NCBI GenBank assembly: GCA_958295835.1
Contig: OY282378.1
Location: 1,319,001 to 1,383,000 of the forward strand
Reading direction: 5' to 3'
DNA: 64,000 bases
Source: an uncultured Gammaproteobacteria bacterium
GTDB lineage: Bacteria; Pseudomonadota; Gammaproteobacteria; HK1
The notes below the pieces were generated by a model. The model did not search any database. It was not told the origin of the DNA and worked only from the letters and a program-made list of their open reading frames with translations. How positions within the stretch are numbered: position 1 is the first letter of the stretch; every line of letters starts with the position of its first letter. The translations under genes were made by a program, and so were the position numbers. Below are positions 46,507 through 55,645 of this stretch, one piece after another.

Positions 46507-48108
46507 ATGAGCACCTCGCACGCAACGCACGCCGACGACCACCATCACCACGGGCCGGACCCGGGACTGTTGCGTTGGGTGTTCACTACCAATCACAAGG
46601 ACATCGGGACGCTGTACCTGTGGTTCGCGCTCATCATGTTCTTCGTCGGCGGGTTCCTTGCCATGGGGATCCGGGCCGAGCTGTTCCAGCCCGGGCTGCA
46701 GCTTCTCGACCCGCACCTGTTCAACCAGTTCACGACGATGCACGCGCTGATCATGATCTTCGGCGCCATCATGCCCGCGTTCGTCGGCTTCGCGAACTGG
46801 CTCGTCCCGATAATGGTGGGAGCGCCCGACATGGCGCTGCCGCGCCTGAACAATTGGAGCTTCTGGCTGCTGCCGTTCGCCTTCACCCTCCTCATCGGCA
46901 CATTCTTCCTGCCGGGCGGTGCGCCGGCGGCGGGCTGGACGATGTATCCCCCATTGGTGCTCCAGGGCGGGGCGAACGTCGCGTTCATGATCTTCGCGGT
47001 TCACATCATGGGCATCTCTTCCATCATGGGCGCGATCAACATTATCGTGACCATCCTGAACATGCGCGCGCCGGGCATGACACTGCTGCGTATGCCGCTG
47101 TTCGTCTGGACCTGGCTCATCACCGCGTTCCTGCTCATCGCCGCGATGCCGGTGCTGGCCGGCGCGGTGACCATGCTGCTGACCGACAAGTTCTTCGGCA
47201 CGTCGTTCTTCAACGCGGCCGGCGGCGGTGATCCGGTGATGTTCCAGCACGTGTTCTGGTTCTTCGGACACCCCGAGGTCTACATCCTCATCCTCCCCGC
47301 GTTCGGCATCATCTCGCAGATCATCCCCACCTTCGCGCGCAAGCCGCTGTTCGGATACGAGTCGATGGTGTACGCGACCGCCTCGATCGCGTTCATCTCC
47401 TTCATCGTGTGGGCGCATCACATGTTCACGGTGGGGATGCCGCTCTCCGGAGAGTTGTTCTTCATGTACACGACGATGCTGATCGCGGTGCCGACCGGGG
47501 TGAAGGTGTTCAACTGGATAGCGACGATGTGGCGCGGCTCGATGACGTTCGAGACGCCGATGCTGTGGGCGATCGCGTTCGTGGTGCTGTTCACGATCGG
47601 AGGGTTTTCCGGCCTCATGCTCGCGATCACTCCGGTGGACTTCCAGTATCACGACACCTACTTCGTCGTCGCCCACTTCCACTACGTGCTCGTCACCGGG
47701 GCGATCTTCGCGATCATCGGGGGAGTGTACTACTGGCTGCCGAAGTGGACGGGCCACATGTACGACGAGACGCTCGGAAAGTGGCATTTCTGGATCTCGA
47801 CCATCTCGGTGAACGTGCTGTTCTTCCCCCAGCATTTTCTCGGCTTGGCGGGAATGCCGAGAAGGATCCCCGACTACGCGGTTCAGTTCACCGACTGGAA
47901 CATGGTGTCGAGCATCGGCGGCTTCGTGTTCGGGCTCTCGCAGCTCATGTTCCTCTACATCGTCGTCCAGACCATCCGGGGCGGTGAGAAGGCGACGGAG
48001 CGGGTGTGGGAAGGCGCCCACGGCCTAGAGTGGACGCTGGCGTCGCCGCCTCCGTACCACACCTTCGAAGAGCCGCCGCACGTCACCGAGGCGGAAGCGC
48101 ACGGCTGA
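46507..48108 (+). CDS. ctaD: Cytochrome c oxidase subunit I
   Basis: A 533-residue catalytic subunit with twelve membrane helices. Diagnostic stretches are WVFTTNHKDIGTLYLWFAL, FWFFGHPEVYILILPAFGI (CuB His and the cross-linked Tyr region), FIVWAHHMFTVG (two CuB His) and HDTYFVVAHFHYVL (heme His). The N-terminus is His-rich (HADDHHHHG). GGGAGG precedes the ATG at 46507, and the gene follows the ctaC stop directly. Confidence 0.97.
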   Translation: MSTSHATHADDHHHHGPDPGLLRWVFTTNHKDIGTLYLWFALIMFFVGGFLAMGIRAELFQPGLQLLDPHLFNQFTTMHALIMIFGAIMPAFVGFANWLVPIMVGAPDMALPRLNNWSFWLLPFAFTLLIGTFFLPGGAPAAGWTMYPPLVLQGGANVAFMIFAVHIMGISSIMGAINIIVTILNMRAPGMTLLRMPLFVWTWLITAFLLIAAMPVLAGAVTMLLTDKFFGTSFFNAAGGGDPVMFQHVFWFFGHPEVYILILPAFGIISQIIPTFARKPLFGYESMVYATASIAFISFIVWAHHMFTVGMPLSGELFFMYTTMLIAVPTGVKVFNWIATMWRGSMTFETPMLWAIAFVVLFTIGGFSGLMLAITPVDFQYHDTYFVVAHFHYVLVTGAIFAIIGGVYYWLPKWTGHMYDETLGKWHFWISTISVNVLFFPQHFLGLAGMPRRIPDYAVQFTDWNMVSSIGGFVFGLSQLMFLYIVVQTIRGGEKATERVWEGAHGLEWTLASPPPYHTFEEPPHVTEAEAHG

Positions 48109-48127
48109 TCGACGAGTGCACGAAGAC

Positions 48128-48247
48128 ATGGCCACGACCGTCGAGGGGAATCGAAGCGGGCGCAAGGCGAACGTCCGGCTGGCCATTGCGCTCGCGATCG
48201 TGGCGACCGCATTCTATGTCGGCATCCTCGTGTTGAAACATCCATGA
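48128..48247 (+). CDS. Small single-helix membrane protein of the cox operon (assembly-type)
   Basis: A 39-residue protein, too small to stand out, starting ATG at 48128 and overlapping the ctaG start by 4 bp (ATGA). It has a basic N-terminus (MATTVEGNRSGRKANVRL) and one membrane helix (AIALAIVATAFYVGILVL). Tiny proteins like this between ctaD and ctaG in other proteobacteria are annotated as cytochrome oxidase small assembly proteins. The overlap and position support it being real. Confidence 0.75.
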   Translation: MATTVEGNRSGRKANVRLAIALAIVATAFYVGILVLKHP

Positions 48248-48804
48248 TGACCGCCGCTCCCCGATCCGACCGGACCACCGCGGCGCGGGCGAACCGGAAG
48301 GCCGCGGGACGGCTCGCGGTCGTGGTGCTCGCGATGTTCGGGTTCGGGTACGCGCTCGTTCCGCTCTACGACGTGCTCTGCGAGATCACCGGGCTGGGCG
48401 GCCGTACCGGGGTGGTTGAGGCGAGCGCTCTCGACGGCGCAGTCGATACGAGCCGGACGATCAAGGTCCAGTTCCTCGGCACCGTGAGCAGCCGGCTCCC
48501 GTGGGAGTTCCGCCCCACCGTCGCTTCGATGGAGGTGCATCCCGGACAGGTCTACGAGACGACGTATTTCGCGAGGAACCTGTCCCCGGCCGCGACCATC
48601 GGCCAGGCGCGCCCCTCGGTCGCGCCGTCCATCGCGTCGTTGCACTTCAACAAGACGGAATGCTTCTGCTTCGTCGAGCAGGAGTTCGCGCCGGGGGAGG
48701 CGCGGGACATGCCGGTGCGTTTCGTGCTGAGCCGGGACCTCCCGGCCGAAATCTCGACGGTGACGTTGTCGTACACGTTCTTCAATTCACGGCAAACGGG
48801 ATAG
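48244..48804 (+). CDS. ctaG: Cytochrome c oxidase assembly protein CtaG/Cox11
   Basis: A 186-residue copper-insertion protein for the CuB site. It has one N-terminal membrane helix (LAVVVLAMFGFGYALVPLYD) and a periplasmic immunoglobulin-like domain with the copper motif FNKTECFCFVEQ. It ends with SYTFFNSRQ, a typical Cox11 end. The start at 48244 overlaps the upstream small gene; 48247 is also a Met. Confidence 0.95.
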   Translation: MMTAAPRSDRTTAARANRKAAGRLAVVVLAMFGFGYALVPLYDVLCEITGLGGRTGVVEASALDGAVDTSRTIKVQFLGTVSSRLPWEFRPTVASMEVHPGQVYETTYFARNLSPAATIGQARPSVAPSIASLHFNKTECFCFVEQEFAPGEARDMPVRFVLSRDLPAEISTVTLSYTFFNSRQTG

Positions 48805-48844
48805 CCCGCACGCGGGCATCGACGGCGCCGCCGGACCGGGCGGC

Positions 48845-49744
48845 ATGAATTCAGCGAACGGGATGACGAGGGCAATGGTTGCGGCAAAAGGCGGGTACTA
48901 CATTCCACACGGCACCAAGTGGCCGATCATGGGCTCGATCGGCCTGTTCACGCTGCTCGGCGGGTTCGCGCTGCTGCTCAACGGCAATGCGTCCGCGGAC
49001 TGGATCATGATCGTCGGCGCCGTGATCATCGTCGCGATGATGATCGGCTGGTTCGGCACCGTGATCGGAGAGAGCGAGTCGGGGACGTACAACGCGCAGG
49101 TGGACCTCTCCTTCCGACACGGAATGATGTGGTTCATCTTCTCCGAGGTGCTGTTCTTCGCGGCGTTCTTCGGCGCCTTGTTCTACGCCAGGATCTATGC
49201 GGTGCCGTGGCTCGCGGGCGAGGGTGCGGGCGGAATCACGACCGGACCGTGGCTGTGGCCGGGGTTCGAAGGAACATGGCCGACGAACGGACCCGGCGAC
49301 ATCGGCGGCGCGTTCGACATCATCCCGGCGTTCGGCATCCCCTTCATCAACACCGTCATTCTGATCTCCAGCGGCGGCACCGTCACCCTCGCGCACTGGG
49401 CGCTGAAGAAGAACGAACGGGGGAAGCTGTGCTGGTGGCTGTTCGCGACGGTTGCGCTCGGGTTGGTGTTCCTCGCGTTGCAGGGATACGAGTTCGCGCA
49501 TGCCTACGCCGACCTCAACCTGACCTTGGGATCGGGGGTGTACGGGTCGACGTTCTTCATGTTGACCGGGTTTCACGGGATGCACGTGACGATCGGCGCG
49601 ATCATGCTGCTCGTCATGCTGCTTCGATCGATGAAGGGCCACTTCACCCCGGAGCACCATTTCGCGTTCGAAGCGGCGGCGTGGTACTGGCACTTCGTCG
49701 ACGTGGTCTGGATCGGGTTGTTCATCTTCGTCTACTGGCTCTGA
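48845..49744 (+). CDS. ctaE: Cytochrome c oxidase subunit III
   Basis: A 299-residue subunit with seven membrane helices. Family marks are YYIPHGTKWPIMGSIGLF, MMWFIFSEVLFFAAFFGALF, GSTFFMLTGFHGMHVTIG and the end FEAAAWYWHFVDVVWIGLF. It stabilises the catalytic subunit and proton uptake. Alternative Met starts exist at 48863 and 48875. It converges with the DUF2909 gene across a hairpin. Confidence 0.97.
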   Translation: MNSANGMTRAMVAAKGGYYIPHGTKWPIMGSIGLFTLLGGFALLLNGNASADWIMIVGAVIIVAMMIGWFGTVIGESESGTYNAQVDLSFRHGMMWFIFSEVLFFAAFFGALFYARIYAVPWLAGEGAGGITTGPWLWPGFEGTWPTNGPGDIGGAFDIIPAFGIPFINTVILISSGGTVTLAHWALKKNERGKLCWWLFATVALGLVFLALQGYEFAHAYADLNLTLGSGVYGSTFFMLTGFHGMHVTIGAIMLLVMLLRSMKGHFTPEHHFAFEAAAWYWHFVDVVWIGLFIFVYWL

Positions 49745-49760
49745 TCGCACGCTGATCGGT

Positions 49761-49784
49761 CGGGACGGCGCCTCGCCGCTCCCG
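49761..49784. terminator. Hairpin between convergent ctaE and DUF2909 genes
   Basis: CGGG-A-CGGCG at 49761-49770 pairs with CGCCG-CT-CCCG at 49774-49784 around a three-base loop. No T-run follows, so it is a candidate shared terminator. Confidence 0.45.
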
Positions 49785-49847
49785 GCCATCTACCCATCGG
49801 CAGTCCGTCTCGAGGTGCAGGAGCGTGGCGGACACGGCCGGTGCGGG

Positions 49848-50066
49848 TCAGGGCCGAATCCCGTGTGGCTCGATAAGGCCGAGCGCCCAGAGCAGGATGA
49901 GCAGGCAGAGAAGGCCGATCGAGATCCCCACGCGCACCGTCAGCGCCCTGACCGTGCGCTCCGACCGGCCCTTGTCCTTGACGAGAAAGAACAGGCCGGA
50001 CGCCAGGCTGGCCAGCACGCCGATGAAGATCGCCACAACGACCAGCTTCGCGAGCATCGGGACCAT
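49848..50066 (-). CDS. DUF2909 twin-transmembrane protein
   Basis: A 72-residue (or 69 from 50057) protein with two membrane helices: AKLVVVAIFIGVLASLASGLF then GISIGLLCLLILLWALGL, joined by VKDKGRSERTVRALTVRV. This matches the DUF2909 pattern, usually found inside cta operons. Here it runs opposite to the others. No clear ribosome-binding site decides the start. Confidence 0.8.
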   Translation of the reverse strand: MVPMLAKLVVVAIFIGVLASLASGLFFLVKDKGRSERTVRALTVRVGISIGLLCLLILLWALGLIEPHGIRP

Positions 50067-50145
50067 ACTCGGGGACGGGTGCCAGAGCATTGTATCGTAG
50101 CGCCCGCGGCGCCATCGCCGGGTGAGGGTGCGGGCGGCGCCGTCG

Positions 50146-50883
50146 ATGACCCTTGCAGCCATTCGTTCATTCATCCCGGCCACGGCAGCGGTCCTCGCCA
50201 TCGCGACCTTCACGTGGCTCGGGCTGTGGCAGCTCGACCGCGCCAACGAGAAGGAGCGCCGCCACGGGACGTTCGTCGCGCGTACCGCTGATGTCCCAAT
50301 TCTGCTCAATCGGCGCCTGTCCGCCATGCCGTCCGAGCTCGATCCCGAGTGGTGGCGGTATCGGCGTGTCGAAGTCTCGGGCGAGGCGTTCGGCGAACGT
50401 CAGTATCTGCTGGACAACCGTACCCGGAACGCGGTCGCCGGCTATCACGTCTATCTGCCGATGCTGGTGACCGGACTCGATCGCGTGGTGCTCGTCAACC
50501 GCGGATGGGTGGAGACCGGCCCGAGTCGCGAGCGCCGTCCGGACGTTTCGTTGGACCCGGCGGCGCTGGTGGCATCGGGGATCGTGGATTACCCGCGGCA
50601 TCCGCTCCTCCTCGGCGACGACGGCTACGCCGACTCCACTTGGCCGAAGGTCGTGCAGCGGATCGATCTCGACAAGACGGCACGGGATCTCGGGCGTCCC
50701 GTGCTGCCATTCGTGGTGTTGATGGATGATGCGCTGCCGCACGGTTTCGTGCGCGAATGGACTCCGTACCTCGGCATTGCTCCCGCGCGGCATCGAGGCT
50801 ACGCGTTCCAGTGGTTCTCGCTGGCGGCCGCGGTGGCCGTGGTGTGGATCGTCGTCAAGGTCCGTGGCGCCCGTGGACACTGA
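50146..50883 (+). CDS. surf1: SURF1 family cytochrome oxidase biogenesis protein
   Basis: A 245-residue protein with two membrane helices: an N-terminal TAAVLAIATFTWLGLWQLDRA (W-QLDR is diagnostic) and a C-terminal GYAFQWFSLAAAVAVVWIVV. Between them lies the periplasmic domain with RRVEVSGEAF, LDNRTRNAVAGYHV and VLVNRGWVE. SURF1 aids heme a insertion. A GTG at 50122 is an alternative start. The 3' end overlaps the next gene by 11 bp. Confidence 0.93.
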   Translation: MTLAAIRSFIPATAAVLAIATFTWLGLWQLDRANEKERRHGTFVARTADVPILLNRRLSAMPSELDPEWWRYRRVEVSGEAFGERQYLLDNRTRNAVAGYHVYLPMLVTGLDRVVLVNRGWVETGPSRERRPDVSLDPAALVASGIVDYPRHPLLLGDDGYADSTWPKVVQRIDLDKTARDLGRPVLPFVVLMDDALPHGFVREWTPYLGIAPARHRGYAFQWFSLAAAVAVVWIVVKVRGARGH

Positions 50884-51442
50884 ATCGCGGGGACGAGCGC
50901 AGCGCGGGAACCGCGCCGTGCTGATCGGGCTCTTCGCCGTGTTCGGTGTCCCGATCCTGATCGCGTACGCGCTCAATGTGTGGTGGCCGCACTGGAGTCC
51001 GTTCGGCCGGGTGAACCACGGAGAGATCGTCGAGCCCGCGTGGAAGGTCGAGTTCGCGGCGATGGGTCGTGACGCGACGCATCGCGCCGCCGGCCGCTGG
51101 GTCCTGCTGCACCCGGTTGTATCGGAATGCGACGATGGGTGCGAGGCGCTTCTCGATCTCACGAGGCGCGTGCATGTCTCCCTGGGCAAGGATCACGACC
51201 GGGTGGTCAGGATGTTCGTCCACCGCGCCGGCCTCCCGGTCGACCGGGTGCGGTCCATGGATGCGGGCTTGATCCTGGTGCCGGCGCCCGCGGCATGGTT
51301 CGACCGATTCGAAGGAGACGGACCGGTGCTGCTGGTCGTCGACCCGCAACGCCGGGCGGTGCTGCAATATCGTGCGGATCTGCAAGGCAAGGGGCTCGCG
51401 CGCGACCTCGCCAGGGTGCTGAAGATCTCGAAGATCGGTTGA
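50873..51442 (+). CDS. SCO1-like/thioredoxin-fold cytochrome oxidase accessory protein
   Basis: A 189-residue protein anchored by one N-terminal helix (AVLIGLFAVFGVPILIAYAL). The rest resembles SCO-type thioredoxin folds: a WVLLHPVVSECDDGCEALL region with a CxxxC pair (CDDGC), then MFVHRAG and PVLLVVDPQRR. A role in copper delivery to CuA is inferred from position and the cysteines. It starts GTG at 50873 inside surf1. In related operons ctaA usually follows; it is absent here. Confidence 0.75.
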   Translation: MDTESRGRAQRGNRAVLIGLFAVFGVPILIAYALNVWWPHWSPFGRVNHGEIVEPAWKVEFAAMGRDATHRAAGRWVLLHPVVSECDDGCEALLDLTRRVHVSLGKDHDRVVRMFVHRAGLPVDRVRSMDAGLILVPAPAAWFDRFEGDGPVLLVVDPQRRAVLQYRADLQGKGLARDLARVLKISKIG

Positions 51443-51527
51443 TTCGTCGAGAGATCCCGGAGGCCAGAGGGATGCCGGGCAGCGGCCCCCCGCCACAATC
51501 CCCACCAACGCCCGGAACACAGATCGC

Positions 51528-51584
51528 ACGATCAGGATTTCTCGGCCTCTCCAACCGCCCGGGCATCCGATTCCCGGCGATTCA
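51528..51584 (+). repeat. Dispersed 57-bp repeat, copy B
   Basis: It matches 9147-9203 at 45 of 57 positions without gaps. It lies in the 225-bp spacer between the SCO-like gene and ctaB, which otherwise shows no gene. Confidence 0.65.
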
Positions 51585-51667
51585 GCCGCCGCGTCGTCCT
51601 CCCGACCCCTCGCCCGAGCTTGGTATCATTCGCTCATGGTGAGTCCTTTACTCCGCGCCCGCGCCCC

Positions 51668-52570
51668 GTGCCCTCTCCTTCCATCGCATTGATCCTCGGC
51701 GACCCTCGCATATGGCGCGAGTACGTCGCGCTCTGCAAGCCGAAGGTCGTGGCATTGATCGTCTTCACCGCGATCGTCGGCATGCTGCTCGCGAGCCCGG
51801 GCATGGTGCCTTTGAATACCCTGGTGCTCGCGACCCTCGGTATCGGGGGAGCGGCAGCGGCGGGAGCGGCGGTCAATCATCTCGTCGACCGCCGGGTCGA
51901 CGCGTTGATGGCGAGGACAAGCGATCGCCCGCTCCCGAGCGGAAAGGTCGATACGGTCTCCGCGGCAGTGTTCGCCGCGGTGCTGTGCATCTTCTCCATG
52001 GCCCTGCTGGTATGGGGCGTCAACGGATTGACGGCGGGGCTGACGTTCGGATCGCTGGTCGGGTATGCGGTGATCTACAGCCTCTTTCTGAAGCGGGCGA
52101 CACCCCAGAACATCGTCATCGGGGGCGCGGCGGGGGCGATGCCGCCGGTGCTCGGCTGGTCGGCGGTCACCGGCGAGGTCGACCCGCACGCACTGCTGCT
52201 GTTCCTGATCATCTTCGCATGGACACCGCCCCACTTCTGGGCGCTGGCGATCCACCGTCATCGGGAGTACGCGGATGCGGACATCCCCATGCTGCCCGTG
52301 ACCCATGGCGTCGATTTCACGCGGCTGCACGTACTGCTCTACACCGTGATCCTGTTCGTGGTGAGCCTGCTGCCGTTCGCAACCAGGATGAGCGGTGTGA
52401 TCTATCTCATTGTGGCGACGGTGCTCGGAGCGGGATTTCTCGGCTACGCCGTGGCCTTGTACCGCCGGCGCGACATCGGGCTGCCGATGCGCACCTTCGG
52501 CTACTCGATCTACTACCTGCTCGGAATATTCGCCGGACTGCTGCTCGACCACTACGCGCGCGTGTGGTAA
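51668..52570 (+). CDS. ctaB: Protoheme IX farnesyltransferase (heme O synthase)
   Basis: A 300-residue UbiA-type prenyltransferase with eight or nine membrane helices. The first polyprenyl-binding motif is NHLVDRRVDALMARTSDRPL, and the second is in the WTPPHFWALAIHRHREYADA region. It makes heme O, the precursor of heme A. The GTG at 51668 gives the usual length; a TTG at 51620 in frame is possible but lacks family similarity. It ends at a hairpin shared with rpoH. Confidence 0.93.
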   Translation: MPSPSIALILGDPRIWREYVALCKPKVVALIVFTAIVGMLLASPGMVPLNTLVLATLGIGGAAAAGAAVNHLVDRRVDALMARTSDRPLPSGKVDTVSAAVFAAVLCIFSMALLVWGVNGLTAGLTFGSLVGYAVIYSLFLKRATPQNIVIGGAAGAMPPVLGWSAVTGEVDPHALLLFLIIFAWTPPHFWALAIHRHREYADADIPMLPVTHGVDFTRLHVLLYTVILFVVSLLPFATRMSGVIYLIVATVLGAGFLGYAVALYRRRDIGLPMRTFGYSIYYLLGIFAGLLLDHYARVW

Positions 52571-52594
52571 GAGCAAGGGCGCGGTGCTTGCTCT
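52570..52594. terminator. Hairpin between convergent ctaB and rpoH
   Basis: AGAGCAAG at 52570-52577 pairs perfectly with CTTGCTCT at 52587-52594 around a nine-base loop. It lies in the 31-bp gap between two convergent stops and could end both transcripts, though no T-run follows. Confidence 0.55.
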
Positions 52595-52601
52595 GGCGCG
52601 A

Positions 52602-53456
52602 TCAGATATCGATCAGCCTTCGCAGCTTCCCGAGTGCGTTCTTCTCGATCTGACGAATTCGTTCCGCGGACACGCCATACTCGTCGGCGAGTTCTTGCAA
52701 GGTCACCCTCCGCTCCTCGAGCCATCGCCGTGAGACGATCGAGCGGCTGCGGTCGTCGAGGGCCTGTAGTGCATCGGCGAGCCGTGCCCCACAGTGAGCC
52801 TTCCAGTCGTCGCCTTCGGCCTGAGCCGCCGGCTCGGATCGCAGATCCTGGAGGTAGCCGGCCGGCGCTGGCCTCTCGCTTTCGGAATCGTGTTCGATGA
52901 GGGGATCGTACGATGCATCATGCGCGCTCAGCCTCTGCTCCATCTCCATGACGACCCGTGGCTCGACGCCAAGGTCGGCTGCGATGTCCGCGACCTCGGC
53001 CTGCGACATCCAACCGAGCCGTTTCCTCGAGCTGCGCAGGTTGAAGAACAGCTTGCGTTGCGCCTTGGTGGTGGCGACCTTGACGATGCGCCAGTTGCGC
53101 AGGATGAACTCGTGGATCTCGGCTCTGACCCAGTGGACCGCGAAGGAGACGAGCCGCACACCGACGTCCGGATCGAAGCGTTTGACCGCCTTCATCAACC
53201 CGATGTTGCCCTCCTGAATCAGATCGGCCTGGGCGAGGCCGTATCCGTCATAGCCCCGGGCAATGCGGATCACAAAGCGTAAGTGAGCGGTCACCAACTC
53301 CCACGCAGCATCCAGATCCCGTTCGTTACGATACCGCTCGGCCAATTCCCGCTCTTTCTCGGCGCTGAGCATCGGGAGCGAGAAGGCCGCCTGCCGATAC
53401 GCCGCGAGATTCCCGACCGGAAGGGTGGTTGCCGGCAACTGCAATGCTGTGTTCAT
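52602..53456 (-). CDS. rpoH: RNA polymerase sigma-32 (heat-shock) factor
   Basis: A 284-residue sigma-70 family factor. Region 2 contains [19 protein letters not shown] and [19 protein letters not shown]. It is followed by the RpoH box QRKLFFNLR, diagnostic of sigma-32, and a region 4 helix-turn-helix ([20 protein letters not shown]). It directs heat-shock transcription. Two copies of CACTTGGCTGA lie 35 bp apart in its upstream region (53459-53469 and 53494-53504). A 213-bp piece of this gene recurs at 59601-59813. Confidence 0.96.
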   Translation of the reverse strand: MNTALQLPATTLPVGNLAAYRQAAFSLPMLSAEKERELAERYRNERDLDAAWELVTAHLRFVIRIARGYDGYGLAQADLIQEGNIGLMKAVKRFDPDVGVRLVSFAVHWVRAEIHEFILRNWRIVKVATTKAQRKLFFNLRSSRKRLGWMSQAEVADIAADLGVEPRVVMEMEQRLSAHDASYDPLIEHDSESERPAPAGYLQDLRSEPAAQAEGDDWKAHCGARLADALQALDDRSRSIVSRRWLEERRVTLQELADEYGVSAERIRQIEKNALGKLRRLIDI

Positions 53457-53629
53457 GTCACTTGGCTGAGGCGTTGGATTTCCCGAATGTTAGCACTTGG
53501 CTGATCGGAGTGCCAGGCTCGCAAGCGCCCTGCTCTCCCGCCGTTACCGAGCCTCAGCCAATCCGGATCGGGTGGTTTTTTCGTCCATACATCGTATGAT
53601 GGTTGTTCCCCTCGCAGTGCATTGCCCCC

Positions 53630-54415
53630 ATGACGAAACCGCGTGAAGTCCTCGTCGTCGAGGACCTCCACAAGAGCTTCGGTGGCCTCGAAGTGCTCAA
53701 GGGCATCTCGATGACCGCCCACGAGCACGATGTCGTCTCGATCCTCGGCAGCAGCGGCTCGGGCAAGAGCACCCTGTTGCGATGCATCAACCTGTTGGAG
53801 ATTCCGAACGCGGGCAAGGTGTCCGTACACGGGGAGCTGATCCGCATGCGCCGGATGGCCGGCCGCGAGCCGGTGCCCGAGGACCGCCGCCAGGTCGAAC
53901 GGATCCGCGCGAAGCTCGGCATGGTGTTTCAGCAGTTCAATCTCTGGTCCCACATGACGGTGCTGCAGAACGTCGTCGAAGCCCCCAGGCAGGTCTTCCG
54001 GTTGCCGAAGGCGGAGGCGACCGAGCGTGCGGAGGCGGTGCTGGAACGCGTCGGCATGTACGACCGCAAGGACTACTATCCGGCCCACCTCTCGGGAGGT
54101 CAGCAGCAGCGCGCCGCGATCGCCAGGGCGCTGGCGATGGAGCCGGCGCTGCTGCTCTTCGACGAGCCGACGTCGGCCCTCGATCCGGAGCTCGTGGGCG
54201 AGGTGCTCAAGGTCATGCGCGGCCTCGCCGAGGAAGGCCGGACCATGCTCGTGGTGACCCATGAGATGGGGTTCGCCCGCGAGGTCTCCACCCGGGTGAC
54301 GTTCCTGCATGAAGGCCGGGTGGAAGAGACGGGCGCCCCCCGGCAGATGTTCGAGCAGCCCGCCTCGGAGCGCTTCCGGCAGTTCCTCGCCGGCCCGCTG
54401 CTCCAGCCTTCTTGA
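53630..54415 (+). CDS. Polar amino-acid ABC transporter ATPase (HisP/OccP-like)
   Basis: A 261-residue ATPase of the histidine/arginine/octopine group. Motifs: [75 protein letters not shown]. The insertion MRRMAGREPVPEDRRQVE before the Q-loop is typical of basic-amino-acid and opine uptake ATPases. Its GC is high, unlike the next three transporter genes. A 324-bp gap separates it from the binding-protein gene. Confidence 0.92.
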   Translation: MTKPREVLVVEDLHKSFGGLEVLKGISMTAHEHDVVSILGSSGSGKSTLLRCINLLEIPNAGKVSVHGELIRMRRMAGREPVPEDRRQVERIRAKLGMVFQQFNLWSHMTVLQNVVEAPRQVFRLPKAEATERAEAVLERVGMYDRKDYYPAHLSGGQQQRAAIARALAMEPALLLFDEPTSALDPELVGEVLKVMRGLAEEGRTMLVVTHEMGFAREVSTRVTFLHEGRVEETGAPRQMFEQPASERFRQFLAGPLLQPS

Positions 54416-54739
54416 GGACCCTTCATCTTCCCACCGGTCGATGGTCTTGGTCACGATACGATCACCGGCGCCCGTGGGTGACTATGAACGCGGCTCCGTG
54501 CGCAGAGCGGAACAGCGACCGGAGTCCACTTCGAGCCGCCACGCCTGCCTCGTCGGTATGATGCATCGCCTCGCAGGTCTGCTTCGTCAGGCTATAAGGG
54601 CTCGTTATTGTCTTCCGGCTCCAGATAATTTGACAGATTTTGCGCCTGGAGAATACCGTCCGAAGAAGGTGGACTTTGCAAGGCGAGTTCCTGGGAATCC
54701 ATAAACTATCGATCGTGTACTCTATCGGGGGACGCAGAC
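54416..54739 (+). promoter_or_regulatory. Spacer with candidate promoter before the binding-protein gene
   Basis: No gene is supported in this 324-bp gap. TTGACA at 54630-54635 could be a -35 box, but the -10 (AATACC about 16-17 bp on) is poor. GC falls visibly through this gap. GGGGGA near 54726 is the ribosome-binding site of the next gene. Confidence 0.35.
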
Positions 54740-55540
54740 ATGAAATCCATCTTCAAACGGGTTGCTTTCTCAGCTCTGGCGCTCGCACTGGTTTCCACCA
54801 CGGTGCTGAGTGGTGAACAACAGGTTCGCGTTGGAATCGAGGGTGCTTATCCGCCTTTTAACTGGATCGATGAATCTGGCAAGCTGGTCGGCTTCGATGT
54901 TGAGATTGCGGACGCGCTTTGTGCTGCGGCGAGCTTTGATTGCGAATTCGTGGTGCAGGACTGGGATGGCATGATCCCGGGCCTGTTGGCCAAGAAGTAC
55001 GACGTGATCATCGCTTCCATGGGGATCACGCCCGAGCGCAAGGAAAAGGTCGACTTTACCGACAAGTACTACACCGCTGCTGGTAAGTTCGTCAAGTCGA
55101 AAGAACTCGATCTCGAAATACCTGATGACATTGCCGCCGCCAATGAGGCACTGTCCGGTTTGGTTATCGGTGTACAGCGCTCCACGCCGCACGAGAACTT
55201 CGTTCGAGACAATTTCCCGGCGGCAACTCTCAAAGTCTACGCGACTCAGGACGAAGTGGATCTGGATCTCGTCAATGGACGTATTGATCTCAACATGGCG
55301 GACATGCCGGCGCTGGCTGCCGGTTTCTTGTCGACCGCAGACGGCCTGAATTATGAGTTTGTGGGGCCGGATTATTTTGATCCGAGATGGCACGGTGACG
55401 GTGTCGGCATCGCAGTTCGTCAGGGAAACGAGGACTTGGTTGGTAAACTCAACGACGCCATTCAAAGGATTCGCTCCTCGGGCGTCTATCAGACTATCAA
55501 CGCAAAGTATTTCGATTTCGACATCTATGGTGCTGATTAG
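54740..55540 (+). CDS. Basic amino-acid/opine-type ABC transporter binding protein
   Basis: A 266-residue periplasmic protein with a signal peptide (FSALALALVSTTVLSG). The family 3 pattern follows: VRVGIEGAYPPFNWIDESGK, VGFDVEIADALC, DWDGMIPGLLAKKYDVIIAS and MGITPERKEKVDFTDKYY. It resembles lysine/arginine/ornithine and opine-binding proteins. GC sampled here is about 55-57%, well below the flanking housekeeping genes. It feeds the two permeases that follow. Confidence 0.9.
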   Translation: MKSIFKRVAFSALALALVSTTVLSGEQQVRVGIEGAYPPFNWIDESGKLVGFDVEIADALCAAASFDCEFVVQDWDGMIPGLLAKKYDVIIASMGITPERKEKVDFTDKYYTAAGKFVKSKELDLEIPDDIAAANEALSGLVIGVQRSTPHENFVRDNFPAATLKVYATQDEVDLDLVNGRIDLNMADMPALAAGFLSTADGLNYEFVGPDYFDPRWHGDGVGIAVRQGNEDLVGKLNDAIQRIRSSGVYQTINAKYFDFDIYGAD

Positions 55541-55645
55541 CCTCGTCATACGTCCTGTCGAGTCATCCCGTCAGGGATCGTAGCCCGAGACCCAACGGGA
55601 CATGGGTAGCCGAGTCCTTCAAATGGGTTTCGCCCAGGACTGACG

